From: Cristatella mucedo
Taxonomy: Eukaryota; Bryozoa; Phylactolaemata; Cristatellidae
Direction of reading: 5' to 3'
Length of the DNA: 30,388 nucleotides
Assembly: GCA_009760855.2 (NCBI GenBank)
Contig: WPIO01000530.1
Location: forward strand, 1 to 30,388
A program made the position numbers and the translations under genes. Position 1 is the stretch's first letter. Each line of letters opens with the position of its first letter. The notes under the pieces are model-generated. The model was not told the origin of the DNA. It did not search any database and worked only from the letters and a program-made list of their open reading frames with translations. Shown in pieces: positions 20,276 through 30,340 of the stretch.

Positions 20276-23200
20276 ATGTTTTAAAGCATTTCGCACGTAA
20301 ATAACACGTTTCGCACGAGTTCGCAGCAGATCGCGGAATATGTAGAAACTTTAAATCTGCATGTCGGAGCGTGCACTGACTGGCAGCAGAGTGCTGCACC
20401 ATGTTTAAAGCATTTCGCACGTAAATAACACGTTTCGCACGAGTTCGCAGCAGATCGCGGAATATGTAGAAACTTCAAATCTGCATTTCGGAGCGTGCGC
20501 TGACTGGCAGCAGAGTGCTGCACCATGTTTAAAGCATTTCGCACGTAAATAACACGTTTCGCACAAGTTCGCATCAGATCGCGGAATATGTAGAAACTTA
20601 AAATCTGCATTTCGGAGCGTGCGCTGACTGGCAGCAGAGTGCTGCACCATGTTTAAAGCATTTCGCACGTAAATAACACGTTTCGCACAAGTTCGCACCA
20701 GATCGCGGAATATGTAGAAACTTCAAATCTGCATGTCGGAGCGTGCGCTGACTGGCAGCAGAGTGCTGCACCATGTTTAAAGCATTTCGCACGTAAATAA
20801 CACGTTTCGCACGAGTTCGCAGCAGATCGCGGAATATGTAGAAACTTCAAATCTGCATGTCGGAGCGTGCGCTGACTGGCAGCAGAGTGCTGCACCATGT
20901 TTAAAGCATTTCGCACGTAAATAACACGTTTCGCGCACGAGTTCGCAGCAGATCGCGGAATATGTAGAAACTTTCAAATCTGCATTTCGGAGCGTGCGCT
21001 GACTGGCAGCAGAGTGCTGCACCATGTTTAAAGCATTTCGCACGTAAATAACACGTTTCGCACGAGTTCGCAGCAGATCGCGGAGGATGTAGAAACTTCA
21101 AATCTGCATGTCGGAGCGTGCGCTGACTGGCAGCAGAGTGCTGCACCATGTTTAAAGCATTTCGCACGTAAATAACACGTTTCGCACAAGTTCGCATCAG
21201 ATCGCGGAATATGTAGAAAATTCAAATCTGCATTTCGGAGCGTGCTGACTGGCAGCAGAGTGCTGCACCTTGTTTCAAGCATTTCGTACGTAAAAACACG
21301 TTTCGCACCAGATCGCGGAATATGTAGAAACTTCAAATCTGCATTTCGGAGCGTGCGCTGACTGGCAGCAGAGTGCTGCACCATGTTTAAAGCATTTCGC
21401 ACGTAAATAACACGTTTCGCACGAGTTCGGAGCAGATCGCAGAATATCTAGAAACTTCAAATCTGCATGTCGGAGCGTGCGCTGACTGGCAGCAGAGTGC
21501 TGCACCATGTTTAAAGCATTTCGCACGTAAATAACACGTTTCGCACGAGTTCGCAGCAGATCGCGGAATATGTAGAAACTTCAAATCTGCATTTCGGAGC
21601 GTGCGCTGACTGCAGCAGAGTGCTGCACGATGTTTAAAGCATTTCGCACGTAAATAACACGTTTCGCACGAGTTCGCAGCAGATCGCGGAATATGTAGAA
21701 ACTTCATATCTGCATGTCGGAGCGTGCGCTGAGCAGAAGTGCTGCACCATGTTTTAAGCATTTCGCACGTAAATAACACGTTTTCGCACAAGTTTCGCAC
21801 CAGATCGCGGAATATGTAGAAACTTTAAATCTGCATTTCGGATCAAGAGTTCGCAGCAGATCGCGGAATATGTAGAAACTTCCAATCTGCATGTCGGAGC
21901 GTGAGCTGACTGGCAGCAGAGTGCTGCACCATGTTTAAAGCATTTCGCACGTAAATAACACGTTTCGCACGAGTTCGCAGCAGATCGCGGAATATGTAGA
22001 AACTTCAAATCTGCATGTCGGAGCGTGCGCTGACTGGCAGCAGAGTGCTGCACCATGTTTAAAGCATTTCGCACGTGAATAACACGTTTCGCACGAGTTC
22101 GCACCAGATCGCGGAATATGTAGAAACTTCAAATCTGCATGTCGGAGCGTGCGCTGACTGGCAGCAGAGTGCTGCACCATGTTTAAAGCATTTCGCACGT
22201 AAATAACACGTTTCGCACGAATTCGCAGCAGATCGCGGAATATAAAGAAACTTCAACTCTGCATGTCGGAGCGTGCGCTGACTGGCAGCAGAGTGCTGCA
22301 CCATGTTTAAAGCATTTCGCACGTAAATAACACGTTTCGCGCACAGTTTCGCACCAGATCGCGGAATATGTAGAAACTTTAAATCTGCATGTCGGAGCGT
22401 GCGCTGACTGGCAGCAGAGTGCTGCACCATGTTTAAAGCATTTCGCACGTAAATAACACGTTTCGCACGAGTTCGCACCAGATCGCGGAATATGTAGAAA
22501 CTTCAAATCTGCATTTCGGAGCGTTGGCTGACTGGCAGCAGAGTGCTGCACCATGTTTAAAGCATTTCGCACGTAAATAACACGTTTCGCACGAGTTCGC
22601 ACCAGATCGCGGAATATGTAGAAACTTCAAATCTGCATGTCGGAGCGTGCGCTGACTGGCAGCAGAGTGCTGCACCATGTTTAAAGCATTTCGCACGTAA
22701 ATAACACGATTCGCACGAGTTCGCAGCAGATCGCGGAATATGTAGAAACTTTAAATCTGCATGTCGGAGCGTGCACTGACTGGCAGCAGAGTGCTGCACC
22801 ATGTTTGTAAGCATTTCGCACGTAAATAACACGTTTCGCACGAGTTCGCAGCAGATCGCGGAATATGTAGAAACTTTCAAATCTGCATGTCGGAGCGTGC
22901 GCCTGACTGGCAGCAGAGTGCTGCACCATGTTTAAAGCATTTCGCACGTAAATAACACGTTTCGCACGAGTTCGCAGCAGATCGCGGAATATGTAGAAAC
23001 TTCAAATCTGCATGTCGGAGCGTGCGCTGACTGGCAGCAGAGTGCTGCACCATGTTTAAAGCATTTCGCACGTAAATAACACGTTTCGCACTAGTTTCGC
23101 AGCAGATCGCGGAATATGTAGAAACTTTCAAATCTGCATGTCGGAGCGTGCGCTGACTTGCAGCAGAGTGCTGCACCATGTTTAAAGCATTTCGCACGTA

Positions 23201-23777
23201 AATAACACGTTTCGCACGAGTTCGCACCAGATCGCGGAAGCGTGCGCTGACTGGCAGCAGAGTGCTGCACCATGTTTTAAAGCATTTCGCACGTAAATAA
23301 CACGTTTCGCACGAGTTCGCACCAGATCGCGGAATATGTAGAAACTTCAAATCTGCATGTCGGAGCGTGCGCTGACTGGCAGCAGAGTGCTGCACCATGT
23401 TTAAAGCATTTCGCACGTAAATAACACGTTTCGCACGAGTTCGCAGCAGATCGCGGAAGATAAAGAAACTTCAAATCTGCATGTCGGAGCGTGGGCTGAC
23501 TGGCAGCAGAGTGCTGCACTATGTTTAAAGCATTTCGCACGTAAATAACACGTTTCGCACAGTTTGCAGCAGATCGCGGAATATGTAGAAACTTCAAATC
23601 TGCATTTCGGAGCGTGCGCTGACTGGCAGCAGAGTGCTGCACCATGTTTAAAGCATTTCGCACGTAAATAACACGTTTCGCACAAGTTCGCAGCAGATCG
23701 CGGAATATGTAGAAACTTCAAATCTGCATGTCGGAGAGTGAGCTGACTGGCAGCAGAGTGCTGCACCATGTTTAAAG

Positions 23778-24263
23778 CATTTCGCACGTAAATAACACGT
23801 TTCGCACAAGTTCGCATCAGATCGCGGAATATGTAGAAACTTCAAATCTGCATTTCGGAGCGTGGGCTGACTGGCAGCAGAGTGCTGCACCATGTTTAAA
23901 GCATTTCGCACGGAAATAACACGTTTCGCACAAGTTCGCACCAGATCGCGGAATGTGTAGAAATTTCAAATCTGCATGTCGGAGCGTGCGCTGACTGGCA
24001 GCAGAGTGCTGCACCATGTTTAAAGCATTTCGCACGTAAATAACACGTTTCGCAAGAGTTCGGAGCAGATCGCGGAATGTCTAGAAACTTCCAATCTGCC
24101 TGTCGGAGCGTGTTCTGACTTGCAGCAGAGTGCTGCACCATGTTTAATGTATTTCGCACGTAAATAACACGTTTCGCACGAGTTTGCAGCAGATCGCGGA
24201 AGATGTAGAAACTTCAAATCTGCATGTCGGAGCGTGCCCTGACATGCAGCAGAGTGCTGCACC
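23778..24263 (+). repeat. Four-unit variant cassette, copy 4
   Basis: The order is gcatcag with catttcgg; cacaag with caccag and gaaatttc; caagagttcggagcag with gtctag at 24079, ctgcctgtcgg and gttctgacttgc; then atgtatttcgc, tttgcagcag, gaagatgtag and ccctgacatgc. It is followed by a unit with cgtttggcacg, atatgcagaaac, ctggcaacaaag and catatcgaacg. Cassette plus following unit is nearly the same as copy 5, 3,729 bp downstream. Confidence 0.85.
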
Positions 24264-24655
24264 ATGTTTAAAGCATTTCGCACGTAAATAACACGTTTGG
24301 CACGAGTTCGCAGCAGATCGCGGAATATGCAGAAACTTTAAATCTGCATGTCGGAGCGTGCGCTGGCTGGCAACAAAGTGCTGCACCATGTTTAAAGCAT
24401 ATCGAACGTAAATAACACGTTTCGCACGAGTTTGCAGCAAATCGCGGAATATGTAGAAACTTCAAATCTGCATTTCGGAGCGTGCGCTGACTGGCAGCAG
24501 AGTGCTGCACCATGTTTAAAGCATTTCGCACGTAAATAACACGTTTCGCACGAGTTCGCACCAGATCGCGGAATATGTAGAAACTTCAAATCTGCATTTC
24601 GGAGCGTGCGCTGACTGGCAGCAGAGTGCTGCACCATGTTTAAAGCATTTCGCAC
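23896..24655 (+). repeat. Copied multi-unit segment B, left copy
   Basis: Six or more successive monomers match 27625-28384 at a constant offset of 3,729 bp, sharing rare markers such as gtctag with gttctgacttgc, atgtatttcgc, gaagatgtag, ccctgacatgc, cgtttggcacg, ctggcaacaaag, catatcgaacg and gcagcaaatcgcgg. Private differences include atatgcagaaac in this copy. Such matching over several units implies block duplication or conversion and not single-unit homogenisation. Confidence 0.88.
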
Positions 24656-27503
24656 GTAAATAACACGTTTCGCACGAGTTCGGAGCAGATCGCGGAATAT
24701 CTAGAAACTTCAAATCTGCATGTCGGAGCGTGCGCTGACTGGCAGCAGAGTGCTGCACCATGTTTAAAGCATTTCGCACGTAAATAACACGTTTCGCACG
24801 AGTTCGCAGCAGATCGCGGAATATGTAGAAACTTCAAATCTGCATGTCGGGAGCGTGCTGCACTGACTGGCAGCAGAGTGCTGCACCATGTTTAAAGCAT
24901 TTCGCACGTAAATAACACGTTTCGCACGAGTTCGCATCAGATCGCGGAATATGTAGAAAACTTCAAATCTGCATTTCGGAGCGTGCGCTGACTGGCAGCA
25001 GAGTGCTGCACCATGTTTAAAGCATTTCGCACGTAAATAACACGTTTCGCACAAGTTCGCAGCAGATCGCGGAATATGTAGAAACTTCAAATCTGCATGT
25101 CGGAGCGTGTGCTGACTGGCAGCAGAGTGCTGCACCATGTTTAAAGCATTTCGCACGTAAATAACACGTTTCGCACGAGTTCGCAGCAGATCGCGGAATA
25201 TGTAGAAACTTAAAATCTGCATGTCGGAGCGTGCGGCTGACTGGCAGCAGAGTGCTGCACCATGTTTAAAGCATTTCGCACGTAAATAACACGTTTCGCA
25301 CGAGTTCGCAGCAGATCGCGGAATATGTAGAAACTTTAAATCTGCATGTCGGAGCGTGCGCTGACTTGCAGCAGAGTGCTGCACCATGTTTAAAGCATTT
25401 CGCACGTAAATAACACGTTTCGCACGAGTTCGCAGCAGATCGCGGAATATGTAGAAACTTTAAATCTGCATGTCGGAGCGTGTGCTGACTGGCAGCAGAG
25501 TGCTGCACCATGTTTAAAGCATTTCGCACGTAAATAACACGTTTCGCACAAGTTCGCAGCAGATCGCGGAATATGTAGAAACTTCAAATCTACATTTCGG
25601 AGCGTGGGCTGACTGGCAGCAGAGTGCTGCACCATGTTTAAAGCATTTCGCACGTAAATAACACGTTTCGCACGAGTTCGCAGCAGATCGCGGAATATGT
25701 AGAAACTTTAAATCTGCATGTCGGAGCGTGCGCTGACTGGCAGCAGAGTGCTGCACCATGTTTAAAGCATTTCGCACGTAAATAACACGTTTCGCACGAG
25801 TTCGCAGCAGATCGCGGAATATGTAGAAACTTCAAATCTGCATTTCGGAGCGTGTGCTGACTTGCAGCAGAGTGCTGCACCATGTTTAAAGCATTTCGCA
25901 CGTAAATAACACGTTTCGCACGAGTTTGCAGCAGATCGCGGAATATGTAGAAACTTCAAATCTGCATGTCGGAGCGTGCGCTGACTGGCAGCAGAGTGCT
26001 GCACCATGTTTAAAGCATTTCGCACGTAAATAACACGTTTCGCACGAGGTCACAGCAGATCGCGGAATATGTAGAAACTTCAAATCTGCATGTCGGAGCG
26101 TGCGGCTGACTGGCAGCAGAGTGCTGCACCATGTTTAAAGCATTTCGCACGTAAATAACACGTTTCGCACGAGTTCGCAGCAGATCGCGGAATATGTAGA
26201 AACTTCAAATCTGCATGTCGGAGCGTGTGCTGACTGGCAGCAGAGTGCTGCACCATGTTTAAAGCATTTCGCACGTAAATAACACGTGTCGCACGAGTTG
26301 GCAGCAGATCGCGGAATATGTAGAAACTTCAAATCTGCATTTCGGAGCGTGCGCTGACTGGCAGCAGAGTGCTGCACCATGTTTAAAGCATTTCGCACGT
26401 AAATAACACGTTTCGCACGAGTTCGCAGCAGATCGCAGAATATAAAGAAACTTCAAATCTGCATGTCGGAGCTTGCGCTGACTGGCAGCAGAGTGCTGCA
26501 CTATGTTTAAAGCATTTCGCACGTAAATAACACGTTTCGCACGAGTTCGCACCAGATCGCGGAATATGTAGAAACTTCAAATCTGCATGTCGGAGCGTGC
26601 GCTGACTGGCAGCAGAGTGCTGCACCATGTTTAAAGCATTTCGCACGTAAATAACACGTTTCGCACGAGTTCGCACCAGATCGCGGAATATGTAGAAACT
26701 TTAAATCTGCATGTCGGAGCGTGCGCTGACTGGCAGCAGAGTGCTGCACCATGTTTAAAGCATTTCGCACGTAAATAACACGTTTCGCACGAGTTCGCAG
26801 CAGATCGCGGAAGATGTAGAAACTTCAAATCTGCATGTCGGAGCGTGCGCTGACTGGCAGCAGAGTGCTGCACCATGTTTAAAGCATTTCGCACGTAAAT
26901 AACACGTTTCGCACGAGTTCGCAGCAGATCGCGGAATATGTAGAAACTTTAAATCTGCATGTCGGAGCGTGCGCTGACTGGCAGCAGAGTGCTGCACCAT
27001 GTTTAAAGCATTTCGCACGTAAATAACACGTTTCGCACGAGTTCGCAGCAGATCACGGAATATGTAGAAACTTAAATCTGCATGTCGGAGCGTGCGCTGA
27101 CTGGCAGCAGAGTGCTGCACCATGTTTAAAGCATTTCGCACGTAAATAACACGTTTCGCACGAGTTCGCAGCAGATCGCGGAATATGTAGAAACTTCAAA
27201 TCTGCATGTCGGAGCGTGTGCTGACTGGCAGCAGAGTGCTGCACCATGTTTAAAGCATTTCGAACGTAAATAACACGTTTCGCACGAGTTCGCAGCAGAT
27301 CGCGGAATATGTAGAAACTTCAAATCTGCATGTCGGAGCGTGGGCTGACTGGCAGCAGAGTGCTGCACCATGTTTAAAGCATTTCGCACGTAAAAAACAC
27401 GTTTCGCACAAGTTCGCATCAGATCGCGGAATATGTAGAAACTTCAAATCTGCATTTCGGAGCGTGCGCTGACTGGCAGCAGAGTGCTGCACCATGTTTT
27501 AAA

Positions 27504-27992
27504 GCATTTCGCACGTAAATAACACGTTTCGCACAAGTTCGCATCAGATCGCGGAATATGTAGAAACTTCAAATCTGCATTTCGGAGCGTGCGCTGACTG
27601 GCAGCAGAGTGCTGCACCATGTGTTTAAAGCATTTCGCACGTAAATAACACGTTTCGCACAAGTTCGCACCAGATCGCGGAATATGTAGAAACTTTAAAT
27701 CTGCATGTCGGAGCGTGCACTGACTGGCAGCAGAGTGCTGCACCATGTTTAAAGCATTTCGCACGTAAATAACACGTTTCGCAAGAGTTCGGAGCAGATC
27801 GCGGAATGTCTAGAAACTTCCAATCTGCCTGTCGGAGCGTGTTCTGACTTGCAGCAGAGTGCTGCACCATGTTTAATGTATTTCGCACGTAAATAACACG
27901 TTTCGCACGAGTTTGCAGCAGATCGCGGAAGATGTAGAAACTTCAAATCTGCATGTCGGAGCGTGCCCTGACATGCAGCAGATTGCTGCACC
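27504..27992 (+). repeat. Four-unit variant cassette, copy 5
   Basis: The order matches copy 4, with gtctag at 27808 and the same gttctgacttgc, atgtatttcgc, gaagatgtag and ccctgacatgc markers. It differs by gcactgac in the second unit, gattgctgc at the end of the fourth, and an extra GT in accatgtgtttaaag near 27620. The following unit again carries cgtttggcacg, ctggcaacaaag and catatcgaacg, so the shared block is at least six units long. Confidence 0.85.
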
Positions 27993-28384
27993 ATGTTTAA
28001 AGCATTTCGCACGTTAATAACACGTTTGGCACGAGTTCGCAGCAGATCGCGGAATATGTAGAAACTTTAAATCTGCATGTCGGAGCGTGCGCTGGCTGGC
28101 AACAAAGTGCTGCACCATGTTTAAAGCATATCGAACGTAAATAACACGTTTCGCACGAGTTTGCAGCAAATCGCGGAATATGTAGAAACTTCAAATCTGC
28201 ATTTCGGAGCGTGCGCTGACTGGCAGCAGAGTGCTGCACCATGTTTAAAGCATTTCGCACGTACATAACACGTTTCGCACGAGTTCGCAGCAGATCGCGG
28301 AATATGTAGAAACTTCAAATCTGCATTTCGGAGCGTGCGCTGACTGGCAGCAGAGTGCTGCACCATGTTTAAAGCATTTCGCAC
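27625..28384 (+). repeat. Copied multi-unit segment B, right copy
   Basis: Counterpart of 23896-24655. Private changes are gcacgttaataac near 28010, gcacgtacataac near 28258, gattgctgc near 27982 and gcactgac near 27718. After about 28385 the two diverge: the left copy continues into an XbaI-type unit with ttcggagcag and tatctag (near 24700), while the right continues with a plain cagcag unit. This marks the right edge of the copied block. Confidence 0.88.
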
Positions 28385-28789
28385 GTAAATAACACGTTTC
28401 GCACGAGTTCGCAGCAGATCGCGGAATATGTAGAAACTTCAAATCTGCATGTCGGAGCGTGCGCTGACTGGCAGCAGAGTGCTGCACCATGTTTAAAGCA
28501 TTTCGCACGTAAATAACACGTTTCGCACAAGTTCGCATCAGATCGCGGAATATGTAGAAACGTATATTCTGCATTTCGGAGCGTGCGCTGACTGGCAGCA
28601 GAGTGCTGCACCATGTTTAAAGCATTTCGCACGTAAATAACACGTTTCGCACGAGTTTGCAGCAGATCGCGGAATATGTAGAAAACTTCAAATCTGCATT
28701 TCGGAGCGTGCGCTGACTGCAGCAGAGTGCTGCACCATGTTTAAAGCATTTCGCACGTAAATAACACGTTTCGCACGAGTTCGCAGCAG

Positions 28790-28913
28790 ATCGCGGAATA
28801 TGTAGAAACTTCAAATCTGCATGTCGGAGCGTGCGCTGACTGGCAGCAGAGTGCTGCACCATGTTTAAAGCATTTCGCACGTAAATAACACGTTTCGCAC
28901 AAGTTCGCATCAG
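28790..28913 (+). repeat. Reference monomer, G class
   Basis: A complete 124-bp monomer with ctgcatgtcggagcg (G class) and, at its end, the cacaag plus gcatcag variants that introduce the next unit. That next unit (from 28914) is T class, showing the usual pairing of catcag with the following catttcgg. Comparing it with the T-class reference at 3559 shows how little the classes differ: one G/T position plus the two tail positions. Confidence 0.93.
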
Positions 28914-29837
28914 ATCGCGGAATATGTAGAAACTTCAAATCTGCATTTCGGAGCGTGCGCTGACTGGCAGCAGAGTGCTGCACCATGTTTAAAGCATTTC
29001 GCACGTAAATAACACGTTTCGAGCAAGTTCGCATCAGATCGCGGAATATGTAGAAACTTCAAATCTGCATTTCGGAGCGTGCGCTGACTGGCAGCAGAGT
29101 GCTGCACCATGTTTAAAGCATTTCGCACGTAAATAACACGTTTCGCACGAGTTCGCACCAGATCGCGGAATATGTAGAAACTTTAAATCTGCATGTCGGA
29201 GCGTGCACTGACTGGCAGCAGAGTGCTGCACCATGTTTAAAGCATTTCGCACGTAAATAACACGTTTCGCACAAGTTTCGCAGCAGATCGCCGGAGCGTG
29301 CGCTGACTGGCAGCAGAGTGCTGCACCATGTTTAAAGCATTTCGCACGTAAATAACACGTTTCGCACGAGTTTGCAGCAGATCGCGGAAGATGTAGAAAC
29401 TTCAAATCTGCATTTCGGAGCGTGCGCTGACTGGCAGCAGAGTGCTGCACCATGTTTAAAGCATTTCGCACGTAAATAACACTTTTCGCACGAGTTTGCA
29501 GCAGATCGCGGAATATGTAGAAACTTCATATCTGCGCATTTCGGAGCGTGTGCTGACTGGCAGCAGAGTGCTGCACCATGTTTTAAAGCATTTCGCACGT
29601 AAATAACACGTTTCGCACGAGTTTCGCAGCAGATCGCGGAATATGTAGAAACTTCAAATCTGCATGTCGGAGCGTGCGCTGACTGGCAGCAAGAGTGCTG
29701 CACCATGTTTAAAGCATTTCGCACGTAAATAACACGTTTCGCACGAGTTCGCAGGAGATCGCGGAATATGTAGAAACTTTAAATCTGCATTTCGGAGCGT
29801 GAGCTGACTGGCAGCAGAGTGCTGCACCATGTTTAAA

Positions 29838-30340
29838 GCATTTCGCACGTAAATAACACGTTTCGCACAAGTTTCGCACCAGATCGCGGAATATGTAGAA
29901 ACTTTCAAATCTGCATTTCGGAGCGTGCGCTGACTGGCAGCAGAGTGCTGCACCATGTTTTAAAGCATTTCGCACGTAAATAACACGTTTCGCACGAGTT
30001 CGCACCAGATCGCGGAATATGTAGAAACTTCAAATCTGCATGTCGGAGCGTGAGCTGACTGGCAGCAGAGTGCTGCACCATGTTTAAAGCATTTCGCACG
30101 TAAATAACACGTTTCGCAAGAGTTCGGAGCAGATCACGGAATGTCTAGAAACTTCCAATCGATCTGTCGGAGCGTGTTCAACTTGCAGCAGATTGCTGCA
30201 AACCATGTTAAAAAGCATTTTCGCACGTAAAATAAACACGTTTAGCAAGAGTTCGCAGCAGATCGCGGAAAATGTCATAGAAAACTTCCAATCTTGCATG
30301 TCGGAGGCGTGCCCTGACATTGCAGCAGAGTGCTGCACCT
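29838..30340 (+). repeat. Four-unit variant cassette, copy 6 (partly degraded)
   Basis: The first unit has cacaag with caccag and catttcgg (not catcag), the second caccag with gcgtgagctgac, the third caagagttcggagcag with gtctag at 30143 and a damaged gttcaacttgc, and the fourth ccctgacattgc with extra bases. It lies 2,335 bp after copy 5, shorter than the other intervals. Confidence 0.65.

Larger units (their letters stand above)
16275..30156 (+). repeat. Clean satellite sub-array 4 (about 113 monomers)
   Basis: This is the longest clean stretch, with about 113 copies at 124-bp spacing. Deletions within the array occur at about 16432, 17856, 21309, 21850, 23238 and 29291, and single or double base insertions are scattered (for example cgcgcgg near 18092, cgcgcacg near 20934, gcagcagcag near 19512). 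The four-unit cassette occurs at 19789-20275, 23778-24263, 27504-27992 and 29838-30340. The block 23896-24655 is duplicated at 27625-28384. Minus-strand frames of 264 bp beginning every 124 bp come from the repeat and I do not annotate them as genes. No other element interrupts the array. Confidence 0.95.
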
